Positions 37,920 to 49,167 of a DNA stretch of 64,000 bases are shown piece after piece. The DNA is from Gloeopeniophorella convolvens. Taxonomy: Eukaryota; Basidiomycota; Agaricomycetes; Russulales. Position numbers and translations under genes: made by a program. How positions within the stretch are numbered: the first letter of the stretch is position 1; each line of letters opens with the position of its first letter. A model generated the notes under the pieces. That model saw only the letters and a program-made list of their open reading frames with translations. It did no database searches and was not told the origin of the DNA. The stretch spans positions 248,001 through 312,000 of the forward strand of contig WTXD01000007.1 in assembly GCA_022496205.1 (NCBI GenBank), written 5' to 3'.

Positions 37920-39890
37920 ATGTCAGCGCATGCCCTTCATGGTCTCCGACTCAGACACCTGACTCCCTCCTCATTTGCCGCGCGCACCCACCGCGCCCCC
38001 TCTGCCTCCCGCGTGTTCAGCACGGCTCTTGCCCTCGATGACACTCGCGCGTCCACGTCGGATCCCTCTCCGCGAGACCTGCTACTCGCTGCAAAAAAAC
38101 GAGACCTCCTCAGCAGCCTTCAACGAGAAGACCCGAATCCCTCGCGCCCATGGACTCACTACATTGACCTACTCAATTACATGGGTCTCGATACTCTTCC
38201 ACTCGAGATACACCAACTTGTCCTCCGGAAGTGTGTCCCCTCAGCCCGTGCTATACGTACGTCTAGTGCAAGAGAACGCCGCATACGGTATCAACCGCAC
38301 GCGCCGCATGCGTACGAGAACCGCCTCCAAACCGTCATGAGGAACATACGCACCGCCGGTTGGCAAGCCGAATTAGACGACTACCACTTCATATTGGAGC
38401 AATTCGCCGCGGTTGGTCACTACGTTGGGTCGCGAAGAATACTCCGGGAGATGGCAGCTGCAGGCGTAGAACCTCGCGTCAAGACATACGGGTTGTGCCT
38501 CCAGGCGCTGGCACACCGGTTGACGCTACCCTGCTCTGAAGAGCAGCGCCCAGCCCTTGTCGCGGAAACGACGAAGATGTGTCGCGACCTGATACGGGAT
38601 ATGTGGGTTAGAAAAGTACCTTTCACCTCCGTTAATATGGATCTGGTTCTCCGCACACTCCGCGAGACCGTCGACGAGAAGGGTTTTGAAGACCTCATCA
38701 AATTCGCCTATGGAATCGACCTGGCGTATCCCGACCGCCTGCCGCTGGAGGTGGTCCAGCGGACAACACCTTCTACTACCGAGCTCTCAGAACCGTCAGA
38801 CTCCTCCGCGCTCCCGTTGCAGCCTCTGTCCACTCCCGTGCTCAACACCATAGTTGACATGCTGGGTCGTACAGGGCGAATATCAAAGATGGTACAGGCG
38901 TTCGAAGTGCTTTCCCAACCACTCCCCAAGTCTGACCAGGTTGCGGCGCGACTCTTCGATGAGGATGAAGACGATTACCCTGTCAACCCTCCATCGAACC
39001 CTGGACCCCACCTCCCCCTTCCGTTCGCTCCCCCGAATACAACTACCTTTCAGTACCTCTTGATGCATGCAGCGCAGGCGGACCACGCAGTTTTGGCTCG
39101 CCACTACCTTGCGCAAGCGATGCGGGCCGACAGGCAGCAGGACGTTCGGCTCAAAAGTGGCATGCGCACTCTTCCAGTCGAAGAGATCATGGCCCCTACA
39201 TGTGCTGTAAACAGGAACATGTTCCTCTCTGTTTTCGGTCTCAGCAACCGCCAGAAGCATACGGAGCTTATGCGTTGGACCTCGAGGATGATCAAGCGCA
39301 CCCTGCGTGTCAAACGGAAGGACCTTTTATGGTACACGTACAAAAGGACGGTGCGGTATTACCCAGGAGTTCAGAGCGACGTCCAAGAAGGTATCGTGGA
39401 CAGCGCTGTGCAAGCCGCCTCATTGCCCCCAATCGACCCCCTTGGCGACTCGCAGGTCGACACCACTGTTGATCATTCAACTGCGACTCCGAGTTCCTCT
39501 GCTGTTCCACAATCTACCCCATCGACGTCTCGGCCAGCGCGCGAAGGTGAGACGCCCATCTTCGACCTCGACCTCGACTCCGAGCACTTGTACTCCCCCC
39601 GCCCACCCTCCACCTTCAATATTGGCCTCCACATATCCCTCTTGCAACGCGACATTGAGCAGCTCCAACGGTTAGATGCTCACGTAGAGGCAGTACTTGG
39701 TCGTACCATCCATCGGATCAAGGAGCGCTTAGGGAGGCGGGTATGGTCAGGGAAGGATATATGGTTGGCAGACGTGGCACAGCGGGTGCCTGTCTCGAAA
39801 GGCTTCTGGAGGACCATTGTTAATTTTGTCATCCCGAGACTGACGAGGTTCTACTGGGGTAGAAACCAAGACCCGGAAAAGCGACGATAG
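37920..39890 (+). CDS. Mitochondrial PPR-type protein
   Basis: A single exon of 656 residues, unusual here since most neighbours are intron-rich. The N-terminus MSAHALHGLRLRHLTPSSF is basic with few acidic residues, as in a mitochondrial presequence. Helix pairs of pentatricopeptide type are visible, for example DDYHFILEQFAAVGHYVGSR then ILREMAAAGVEPRVKTYGLC, and STPVLNTIVDMLGRTGRISK. A low-complexity Pro/Ser linker lies near residues 530-570, and the basic C-terminus ends RNQDPEKRR. Fungal PPR proteins stabilise or translate specific mitochondrial mRNAs. The start is the first ATG; the frame is open upstream only without an ATG. The target RNA is unknown. Confidence 0.85.
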   Translation: MSAHALHGLRLRHLTPSSFAARTHRAPSASRVFSTALALDDTRASTSDPSPRDLLLAAKKRDLLSSLQREDPNPSRPWTHYIDLLNYMGLDTLPLEIHQLVLRKCVPSARAIRTSSARERRIRYQPHAPHAYENRLQTVMRNIRTAGWQAELDDYHFILEQFAAVGHYVGSRRILREMAAAGVEPRVKTYGLCLQALAHRLTLPCSEEQRPALVAETTKMCRDLIRDMWVRKVPFTSVNMDLVLRTLRETVDEKGFEDLIKFAYGIDLAYPDRLPLEVVQRTTPSTTELSEPSDSSALPLQPLSTPVLNTIVDMLGRTGRISKMVQAFEVLSQPLPKSDQVAARLFDEDEDDYPVNPPSNPGPHLPLPFAPPNTTTFQYLLMHAAQADHAVLARHYLAQAMRADRQQDVRLKSGMRTLPVEEIMAPTCAVNRNMFLSVFGLSNRQKHTELMRWTSRMIKRTLRVKRKDLLWYTYKRTVRYYPGVQSDVQEGIVDSAVQAASLPPIDPLGDSQVDTTVDHSTATPSSSAVPQSTPSTSRPAREGETPIFDLDLDSEHLYSPRPPSTFNIGLHISLLQRDIEQLQRLDAHVEAVLGRTIHRIKERLGRRVWSGKDIWLADVAQRVPVSKGFWRTIVNFVIPRLTRFYWGRNQDPEKRR

Positions 39891-39931
39891 TCTTAGCGGC
39901 ACCGACGTCCCTCGGGCTCGCCCATCTCACC

Positions 39932-40141
39932 ATGAGTACGAGCAAGCAGTCTGTGAGTATCGTACTCCTCGCGTCGTTATCAAGCTGACCCAGTTGTCTT
40001 CAGGAGATCTTTTGTAGATACCCTTTGTCCCTCTTAGAGGTTCACTCCAGTGCAGTGGATAATTCTTTCACGCCATTGGGCTCACAGAGTATGGCGCTAC
40101 AGTCAAAGGCTGAAGGCTGCGTGATGCTACGGGTGACGTAA
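39932..40141 (+). CDS. Possible small gene, 52 residues, one intron
   Basis: A good ATG context (CACCATGAG), a donor GTGAGT, a branch-like CTGAC and an acceptor TTCAG define exons 39932-39952 and 40004-40141 with a 51-nt intron. The product is MSTSKQS followed by 45 residues with FCRYPLSLLEVHSSAV and ending CVMLRVT. I do not recognise it. The splice signals look genuine, but the reading frame could still be chance, or the transcript could be noncoding. It ends 57 nt before the stop of the convergent PCH2 gene. Confidence 0.3.
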
Positions 40142-40198
40142 AGATACCATACAGAGTCTGGAGATGTTCAGAATGGTTGATCCCAGCTTCATGCACGT

Positions 40199-41999
40199 TC
40201 ACTGCTCAAACCGCTTCAGCTCTCCCGCTTGGTTTTCCACGACCTTCTCCATAGCGTTGAGCCACACTTCAACCTGCGTGCCCAGCCCACTTGGACCCGG
40301 CGCACCCGTGGTGCTTGCGCTATTTGCAGAATTGTGCCCCGCTATGTCTACCGATCCAACTGGCGCGTTCGTATATCCGAGGCTGATGTAGCGCGCGTGC
40401 GCCAACACGGGCAAGCGACGCAAGGAACGGCCAGACATTTTCTGGTCCTGCCGCAAGCTGTCCGTCACCGAAGTCCATCGTACGACGGTTTAAGCACGGC
40501 TTACCCTGCATTTCTGGGCCAATCGGAAGAGCTGGATTGCGACCTGTCTCGGGCGCTGCGATGCTGCCATCGTGAGACTTGAGTCGGTGTCGACAGTCGC
40601 ACGCTCAAAGTATCGTGCCTCATCTAGAGTTGGGACCTCCTGCATGCCGCGCAGACCTATCTACCTGATTGCAAAGGGCCAATGGATAATGGCGACGTAC
40701 CACGTGAGCGACCACACCTTTCACAATCAGCTCGAGCAGGCAGCTGCGCAGAATCGTGTAGATGGCTTCGCTGGGGGGGAGGTCAATATACTGCACAATA
40801 TCGGCACGGTCAACGAAGGCAGAGTCTAAAGCAGATATGAGCTAACTGAGTACGATTATACTAAGTTAGGACAAACCGATGGCTTTAGCAAGATTGCTCG
40901 TGGATACGACCAATACATTTTTCTTGTGGCGAAGCTTGTCAAGTTGAGTCAGTAAGGCATTGACGACCTACAATATATAACACATGAGGATAAAGCGTGA
41001 CCAAGGTCTCTGTGATTCACCCGCAAAGCGTCGGTAGGTTCAGTACCAGCCATGGCACCCGCGCGTGCGGCTGTCAAAGATTCTACTTCGTCTATATGCG
41101 CCGTGAGCAAAGATAATCAATGCGCTGAACGTAAAACGGCACCTATGAGGACCACGACAAAGGTATCGTCGTCTTCGACTAGATCCATGACGCTTCCAAA
41201 CAGTTTCTGGACTAGCTTTCCCGATTCTGAGAACCATCGCGAGAACAGCGAGTGCGAGTTGATCTCAAGCAGGCGCGAGTGGGGGTATCTGATTCGAGTC
41301 AGCGACAGTGAGCTCGGGAAGGCACACTCGTACCTATGCGATAAGCGAACGGAAAGTTTTTGTGCAAGAGCCCGGCAAAGAGAAGTTTTCCCGGTCCCAG
41401 GAGGCCCATGCAAGAGTACGACGCGGTTCCAGGAGACGATGTTGACTAAAAATGTTCTCAACAAGTGTCCTTAACGCATAACATCACCTCTCACAGTCAA
41501 CATTGGCATCGCTGAAAAGGACTGTTGCATATATGTAGTCCAGAAGCTTGGACTTTGTGTCATCTGGGAAGATGAGACTGTCCCATAGACCTTCCCACTG
41601 CCTGCTTGGTAGTTCGCAGACACTGGCGGCCATGATCTCTTCTCCGTCACTGCTGGGGCCACTAGAGAAGCCCTCTGCAGTCTCTCCATCCGTTGATTGA
41701 TAAACATGGATCTGGAGAGAGGCTTGTGACACGGGTAGATGCGATGCAGGGGAGGAGGATTCGCAAGCTGCGATCTGCTCTACAGACGATGCAAGTACGG
41801 GAACATCCTCCCAACCTTCAAGCTTGGAAGGTAGGGCAATAGTTTCAAACGATTTTCTTATGTACTGGTACACCGAGTTGCGAATGGTATCGAAACGAGC
41901 CGTAGAGCTTGGGGATAGGCGCACTTCGACTGCATTGAGAGTCAGAAAAACATGGACGGGAGAGATTAGCCGCGGTAAGACTGACTGTGGACCGGCCAT
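40199..41999 (-). CDS. PCH2: PCH2/TRIP13 AAA+ ATPase
   Basis: Eight exons on the minus strand give 484 residues: 41495-41999, 41334-41445, 41143-41288, 41021-41091, 40877-40967, 40701-40825, 40505-40660 and 40199-40447. The N-terminal domain ends in [20 protein letters not shown]. The AAA+ core has [20 protein letters not shown] (Walker A), [15 protein letters not shown] (Walker B) and VSTSNL (sensor 1). [16 protein letters not shown] is also nearly identical to animal TRIP13. [16 protein letters not shown] is the sensor-2 region. PCH2 remodels HORMA-domain proteins such as Hop1 and Mad2 in meiosis and the spindle checkpoint. The start MAGPQSV is preferred over an upstream in-frame ATG at 42122. 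Confidence 0.95.
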
Positions 42000-42240
42000 G
42001 TTACAGTAGAAGTAGAAGCCATGTCTGAAGAGGATGTGTGAGGAGTCGGTAAGGCCATAGGCGAGAGATGGTGGTCGAGGGCGAAAGCAAGGCTGGATAT
42101 ATGCAAGCCTGACGCGAGGCATGCTCAGACGCGGCGGCCAAACAACGCGTCAACACGGTGAGGCACGTGTTCGGGTTCAGGTGGCCTAAATTTTGGCGCC
42201 AACGACACAGAGCGGTCCACCATTCACACAGACACAGAAT
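42000..42240. promoter_or_regulatory. Shared promoter, PCH2 and Rdx genes
   Basis: 241 bp separate the two divergent start codons. If PCH2 starts at 42122 instead, only 118 bp remain. Confidence 0.45.
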
Positions 42241-42829
42241 ATGGCCGATCCAAGTGCTTGCGCAGACTGCGCCCCATTCTCAGTCGAGCAGCCTGCTTAC
42301 AATCCCATGGATCCTACGACTTTCATCGCCCCTACGTCCGGAACTGCTCCCAGCGTTAGTATCGAATTCTGTGATAGAGTGAGCTCCTGAGCATTTCACA
42401 TCGACATTTTATCGACGAGCAATGATTTGTAGTGCCGGTGGTGAGCACTTAAGGGCTACTTGGGAAGCCGATCGTGTTGAAGCTCGGCCGCATATATGTC
42501 AGGCTTCATCGCGCGACGTGGACATCCACCGAGTTATTCCTGACGTTCCCACCGCCTGCACTCAAAAGCATCACGATCGTGCCTCTGAACTCAGACGACA
42601 CTGCGGGGCGCTTCCGAGTGTGGCTCACTGCAAACGAGGGCGCATCGCCTATCTTGATGTGGGACAGGAAGGTAGAGGGTAAGTTTCCCGAACTCAAAGA
42701 TCTTGTGAGCATCCGTGGTAGTCTTGTAACAATCGGCATTTGTCTGAGAACGATGACTGCAATGCGCAGAAGCAGCGGATACGTAATTTTATCCAACCGG
42801 ACAGATCTTTGGGACATTCGGACAAGTAG
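42241..42829 (+). CDS. Rdx family protein (SelT/SelW/SelH-like thioredoxin-fold)
   Basis: Four exons, 42241-42378, 42433-42440, 42503-42704 and 42770-42829, give 135 residues. The second exon is only 8 nt and encodes the middle of the redox motif. Spliced, the motif reads IEFCDRCRWLHRATW, the CxxC of the Rdx family with Cys in place of selenocysteine. The C-terminal part has SPILMWDRKVEGKFPELKDL and KQRIRNFIQPDRSLGH, matching the family's W-R-GxFPExKELKQRVR pattern. These thioredoxin-fold proteins are thought to be redox regulators; the partner is unknown. Skipping the 8-nt exon would remove CRW and break the frame. Confidence 0.92.
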
Positions 42830-43077
42830 GACGTTGACGCTGTGACGAATAGGGTGGGCGCGGATGTAGCGGATAGATCTGTGTAGCAATGTCGAGCGGT
42901 TCGAATGCATCCGGGTGACGCGACCGCGACGCGTGGAATGCAGAGTTGAACTTTATCCGAATCTTTGGCCCGACGGACCACACCTTGAGGACACATATTC
43001 GAGACTCGACACATTACCTCTTCTCCCCACGACCAAGCCTTTTCATGCTTACCACCATTGCCCCACCGTAGATACCA

Positions 43078-46000
43078 ATGGACGAATCTAACGTTTCCAA
43101 ACTCCTTCAACAGTGTAAATCGAGCGGCACGTCTGGGTAACCACACTAGCCCCCTGCTGCACCACGCTGACCATTCTCGTAGATGTCGATGTGAAAATTG
43201 ATTCAGTCACCAAACTGCAGGCAGAGTTTGAGAATGGCACAGCGGTAAGCTTGCCAGAATCGCTTCCAGAAGTGCACCGTCCTTACCATCTTGCCCCAAA
43301 CTGCAGATTCCCGACGTCGACGCTGTCATCCAGACCTTCAAGGCATGCCTTCGTATATCCCACCAACACCTTCAGGCAGCCACCCTTTCTGCACTTCCTC
43401 CCCTCCTCCCGCCCCTTCTCTCCAGCCTGTCCTCGCGCGCTGTCCATGCGTCCAATGCAGCGTCAACATCCTCCGCTGGCTCTTCCTCCATTGATTCATA
43501 CGCCCTTCGTCAGGCATTGATGGCCTTCCTTCCCGCCGGCGGAATTATAGATCGCCTCGGCGACTCTCGCGAGAGGTCGCGAGAGAAAGCGCGCGAGAGC
43601 CTGGTAATCCTCGGCGGTCATGCGTTCCGGGCAGGCGGTGGGTCGACATTGACTGCTTCCAAGAGTGGAAAGACGCAAGATACTCCACTGCAGATCTTCG
43701 AGCGTTCTCTGAAGGAGGGTGGACTGACAAGCAAGGTTTGGAGAGTACGCGAGCAGGTGAGTTATGGAATTCGTGTCTGTTGCGCGTATTTAACTCCCTG
43801 CAGTCCGTTCTCACCTTGGTTGACATTCGTCGTGCACACCATCTCTTCCCAATCCGTCCCTACCTTACCATCCTTGTTGGTGCTCTCGAGGACAGCGACT
43901 CAACCGTGCGGGAAACCACTAAGAACTCGGTTGTTACACTCTTCACCGGCCCGGGCGTCTCGGATGCTGCTCGTGCGGATCTGAAACGAGAGCTAACAAA
44001 GAAGGGCGTGCGGAAAGCCATCGTCGACAGCGTCTTCGCCAAAATTCTTAGTTCTGAGGCTAGCACACCAATTGGAGAAGAGAACGGCAGGCCCCAGGCA
44101 GCAGCAAAGGAGTATATCCCTCCAAGTCTGGCGCTGCAGGCTATGAAATCCACAGGTAGTCGGGATGCTGCTGCATCAGGACCAACCATGGTATCGCGTT
44201 CGACCAGTCGTGGGGATGTCAGAGAGACATCTAGACCTGCCAGCCGGACGGCCATGGTGACCCCGCCCCCCGCCGGAGGGGATACTGCTGCTAATGTGCA
44301 GGCTGTTTATGTACGTCTCGTTGGCCTCTGTCGCCACGCTCGACTAATCTGCGACTCAGATCGCCTCAAGTAGAGACTTAGAGAACGAATTCGCCGAGAT
44401 GTTGAAGCCGTTCGAAGTAAGAGCAGTCTGGTTATCTCTCACCAGCATGCCCATTTTCTATTTAGGGTAAAGAGACCGAGCATAATTGGGCCCCTCGGGA
44501 CCGAGCTATCACCAGAGTGCGAGGTATGCTAAAAGGCGATGTGCACATACGCTACGGCGAGACGTTCATGGCCCATCTCAAGCCGTTCATTGATACGTCT
44601 TTGAAAACGGTGGGTCTTGTGGAGTAGCTTCAGAACCTCTCTGACATGATGGTATCAGCTTGCCAGCCTTCGAACGATTGTAGCGACAAACACATGTTCG
44701 CTCTACAATGAACTTGCGGTAGCGCTGAATACGGCGCTCGACCCCTACGTTGATACCCTCCTGTCCAATCTCCTGCGCATGGCCGGTTTCACCAAAAAGA
44801 TCATTGCGCAAACGACTCAATCCACGGTTCAACTCATCATTACGAGCACCTCCCCGCAGCCACGAACTATCGTCCCTTTGTTTTGGACGGGTCTTCAGGA
44901 CAAGATGCCTCTGGCACGCTCGGCTGTCGCCGAACACATCGGAACATACTTGGGCGTTCACGGAGCACGCGCAAAAGCTGCCGTCGAGGCGGCTGGTCAG
45001 TCCGACACCCTGGAAAGGTGCATCAAGAAGGCACTGGTTGACTCCAATGCTAGCGTGCGGCAGAACGCACGCCTGGTCTTCTGGTCTTTCGAGAATCTCT
45101 GGAAAGAACGTGGACGCACGATTCTGGAGTCCCAAGAAGGGACAAACCGCAAACAACTGGAGAAGGCATGTCCGGATCGGCGAGGGTTGCCAGAGCTCCC
45201 TCCTGTGACGCCTGCGGTGAAGAAAAGCAGCGTTGCAGCTGCCATCGCCGCAAGTCGGGCTAAAGCAAAAGCCATCGCAACGGCGCCTCCGACACTGCGA
45301 CACCAAGCCACGTCCGCAGCGCGCACCATGTCGCCGCCGAAGCGCTCTCTTTCACCGTCCTTGTCGACCGGTAGCGTCTCTGGGCGGACGGCATCCGGAT
45401 CGCCGCCGCCGCCATCCCGCTCGAGGATCCTGACAAATCCTGGCCCGGGGAGGCCAGTGTCAGGCCGTCGAACGCCCTCTGCTTCGCATTCGCGGAATTC
45501 ATCAGGTGAATCAAGCAACTCTGTACCCCACTCTGGCGAACGCGCTGTCCCAGCACCGTTCACCTCACCCCCGCGTGGTAATGTGCTACGCCGCGCCATG
45601 CAAACCGCTCTCCCCTCGTCACCGCCGCCACTGGGTGCTGATCCGCCTTCTCCCATCTCGCGACGCCCATCCGAGCGTGAGCGCCAGCCCATACCATTTG
45701 CGCGTCAGTCAGTGTACATGCCTGACTTTGATGACTCCGAACTCGGCACGAGCGATCTCCTTACCGCGGTTGCGATACCCTTACCCGACGAGGCCGACTC
45801 AGATATGGAAGTGGACGACTCGAATGTCATCTCCTTCTCATCACCCTATGAAATATACCCTCCAGAGCGGGTGGCAAAATCCCGCACAGACTCTCGGTCT
45901 CCAACGTCGAACGGCCACCGGCCGACACTAAACCCATCGCAGAGTGAGGGCTCTTCCGTCGGCGTTGCCCAACCCGTCGTCGAGGATGCGCTGCGCGCAA

Positions 46001-47456
46001 GGGCAGAGCAGGCGCAGAGCGCCGCAGAGCGTCTGCTCGAGCTCGTTGAGCCGGAGGACGAACCTACGCCACCGCCTACGTCTCTATTGCTCAACAACGG
46101 GTCTGCGCAGGCGGAGAAATCCCAGCCACCGCTGCCGACTGTGCTGGTGCGCGCGCCATCGACACCTATCAGCAAGAACGCCGCCATTTGGAAGCAGGCG
46201 GCCGCCTTCCGGGACAGCCCCGCCCAAGTCAGCCCTGCGCCATCGTTGATGACGGATGTGCTCAAGCCTGCCTTGAGGGCAGACAGCGTTTGGTGGAGGA
46301 AGCGCGTTACTCGTGCGTAAATGTTCCCCCCCCCAAACTTGTCTCGCTCAATCGTTTCGTGCAGTCTTCAACCAGCGTAATCCATTGTTGGCCTCAAGTG
46401 CGGCCGACGCGGCTGCCGAGCTGCAAGGATACATCGTAGCTCTCGACCAGGGCACCGCAGATGCGTCGACTCTGAAGAGCCTCGCGACTTTCTGCGTTGC
46501 ACATCCCTCTGTGGATGCCATCTCTCCATTGAGCTCGAGCCTGTCGATGCCTGCCAGCCCGTCTCCCTTCCTTTCTAGCTCTACTTTGCTCCCTTCCCTC
46601 AAGCCCGACTTGTGGACAGAGAATAAGAGCTTCAGCAGACTATTCAATGCATTGCACAAGTTCCTGTCTCCGGACAAGGTGACACCCATTTCCGAATACG
46701 GCCACGCCTAAGTACTGACTTTCTCACGCTCGGATAGGACGAGGAACTGTTGGAGTATGGGCTGATCGTACTCTGGGAGATGCTGGAATACCTGACGCTG
46801 CCTATGGAAGGCCGTGAGGCCGAAGTGTTCACCATCCTCTTCACGATCAGGTATTCGAATAAGCAACGCGTCCGTCAATTCCCTGCTTTCCCGTGACGTC
46901 GTGTTGACGGGACGACGATACAGGTTCTCGAGGCGACGACCACCATCCGCGACGCCCTCACCAGCCGAGTCGAGGCGGTCTACGGCCTGACGACGCTCCA
47001 CGCCGCGCTCGTCGCGTTCCGCACGAGCGCAGTGCCGCCAGCCGCCTCCGCCGGACCAAGGCGGGCTCGTACGCATTCGGCCTGCTCGCGCTCGCCAAGT
47101 TCGTGCTGCGCCTGCCGGCGGAGGTGCTCGAGGACGAGCTGCCGCGGCTTAAGACAACGCTCATCGCGGCGCTGACGGATGCCGCGTCGCTCGTCGTGCG
47201 CGAGGCCGCCGCGGCAGCGATCATCGCGGCGCAAGTCGTGCTGCGCGACGACGCGCACCTGTTCGCGCTACTTGACGGGCTCGCGGACGACAAGAAGAAC
47301 CTGCTGACGTACTTGTTCGACAAGCACGGGGTACGCGGCGGCGCGGATGGCGCGGGTGCGGGTGCTGGCAGCGTCGACCGGCTCGAGCGCGAGATGCGCC
47401 GGCTCGACGGGCGCACGAGCACGCCGCCCCGCGGCTCGGTACTGTCCTCTGCATGA
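43078..47456 (+). CDS. CLASP/Stu1-type microtubule-stabilising TOG protein
   Basis: Ten exons: 43078-43114, 43183-43244, 43307-43756, 43804-44310, 44360-44416, 44466-44609, 44659-46312, 46365-46678, 46738-46869 and 46924-47456, for a protein of about 1,235 residues. TOG/HEAT repeats are visible in [37 protein letters not shown] and PIGE-flanked helices. CLASP_N follows with [20 protein letters not shown] and [18 protein letters not shown] long Ser/Pro/Arg-rich middle ([10 protein letters not shown]) binds microtubules. The C-terminal domain has [20 protein letters not shown]. The last exon appears to lack one base near 47065, because the frame changes between AALVAF and SYAFGL. An unusual 50-nt intron (donor GTCGCG, acceptor CAAG) could also repair it. 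CLASP controls spindle and hyphal microtubules. Confidence 0.9.
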
Positions 47457-47768
47457 TAGACGACGATAGGTGACGATGGCGACGATGGATAGTTGATGAC
47501 GTTTGATACCAAGCCTCTGTGTGCCAGCCCTCAGCCGGCTGGCCTCTCCACTCTCTTTCTGTGAATCATTTTCCTTTTCTCTAATCGCTGTGTTTATACT
47601 GCCTCTATCGCGCTGTAACTACGTTCCTTTGATATCCTGCTGCGCCTCGCGCACACTTTCAGTTCCGACTGAATAGACCTCTATCTTGTCGTATTACATG
47701 CGTGAGAGGTGGGGGTGCTACCCTCCAGGCAACATCGTCAGATGGTGCGCACGTCCACCAGATTGTCA
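47457..47768. other. Convergent 3' region
   Basis: 312 bp between the stops of the CLASP and rhomboid genes; no gene seen. Confidence 0.45.
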
Positions 47769-48918
47769 TCAGAAGACCCGGAAGCGTGTCCGCATGAACC
47801 AGTACAATGCGCCAGCTGTCAGCCCGCCGACGTGTCCCGCCGAGTCCAGACCCCTGACCTGCCGGCGCGGAACAACGATTCAGCAGGGTTGCAATGGGTG
47901 GCCCTGCAAGGAGCTTACCCGGTGTGTAATCGCGTTGTATACGTCAAAGCACGCGATACCGCCAATGCAGGCCCACGCGGGCATGGGCAATACGAAGAAG
48001 AGCAGGAACTTCGAGCGGGGCATGGCAAACGCGAAGAACGATGCTAGAGAGTACACGGCGCCTGCAGGAAGAAGCTCGGGATTAGAAGGATGTTACAAAC
48101 ACGCGAAAAGGGACGCGCACCACTTGCGCCGTGCGATCGGTACTCGCGTTGGTTGTTCCAAGCCAGAGATACGATGCTCGAGAAGACGCTGCCTGGCGTG
48201 CAGAAGTCGAGCTTTAGCAATAGGTCCCACGGAACAGGGACGCGAAGGACGCACCGCCGAGATAGAGAGCAAGGAATTGCGCGTTCCCGAGGATCATGAG
48301 CGCAGGCGGCGCCAGGAACCAGAAGGTCGCGCCGTTGAGGAACGCGTGCCACGGCTCGGCGTGCGAGAAGGCAGACGTGACGAGGGTCCAGCTGGGGAGC
48401 AGAGCGTGCGTCAGCCCTGACCACGGCAGGCCCATCAGAGAAGGACGGACTATCGGTCATTGCGTATGTTCTCGCGGCTGTTGATGAAGTTTCTGTCCAG
48501 CCACCTAGTGAAATCCCGGACGCTCTCTATCTTGCTCCATGTGCCCTGCTGGATGTAAGCCGCGAACGACGCGCGGACGAGATGGGCGTACGTTCAGCAT
48601 GGAGACATAAGACCACGAGGCAAAGACGGCGATGTTGATGCCTAGGATCCCACCCATAATATAATAGTGCGAGAGGCTATCGAATTTCCGCCTGAACCTC
48701 TGAAACGGTCCCGGAGGTCGTGGCGGGCGACCATGCCCTAATGTGCTCCTATGAGTGGCATTGAAAAAGTCCGTTGCACGGAATTGTTGGGTCGGCGATG
48801 CGCGTAGCCGCAGGATCGAGCTGGTATGCAGCACACGAGGCTGAATTACTGATACATGGTGCCGGAAGAGAGAAGTGGTGGGGCGGAGAAGCCTATGCCA
48901 CGAAGTTGGGACGAACAT
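47769..48918 (-). CDS. Rhomboid-family intramembrane serine protease, probably mitochondrial
   Basis: Six exons on the minus strand, 48592-48918, 48451-48548, 48255-48391, 48121-48192, 47919-48061 and 47769-47858, give 288 residues. The N-terminus MFVPTSWHRLLRPTTSLFRH is basic, as in a mitochondrial presequence. The rhomboid core shows YWTLVTSAFSHAEPWHAFLN, then SHGASGAVYSLASFFAFAMP with the catalytic Ser in GASG, and LDSAGHVGGLTAG with the catalytic His. The loop segment LPMPAWACIGGIACFD is typical of the group. Such proteases cut membrane helices, and the mitochondrial form processes dynamin-like proteins in yeast. It is head-to-head with Trs20, 249 bp between starts. A 59-nt intron with donor GTCCGT precedes the WTLVTSAFSH exon. 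Confidence 0.9.
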
Positions 48919-49167
48919 GGGGAAATGGGGGACAATCGCTGCCTGGACACACAGGCACGTCCAAGGAGACTCTCAGTAGGTCCGACTACCGATATTTGCG
49001 CGTGCCAGCGAGGTCGGCGACGGTTGGGGCAGCCTCTGAGTACAATGCCGGTCGAGGTTGAGTGCAATCGAGTCGACTCGGCCAGTCTCCACGTGACTGG
49101 CAGCGATGGGCGCGTGTGTGCGATCTCGGCGCGCGTCACGGTCGACCGTGGCGACCACCGGCCAGCC
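48919..49167. promoter_or_regulatory. Shared promoter, rhomboid and Trs20 genes
   Basis: 249 bp separate the divergent start codons. No TATA box is seen. GC-rich palindromic bits such as CGGTCGAGG-type sequence occur near 49050. Confidence 0.4.

Noticed and set aside
42122..42122. Upstream in-frame ATG of PCH2
   Set aside because: It adds 41 residues not seen in the family and leaves only 118 bp of promoter; kept as an alternative only.
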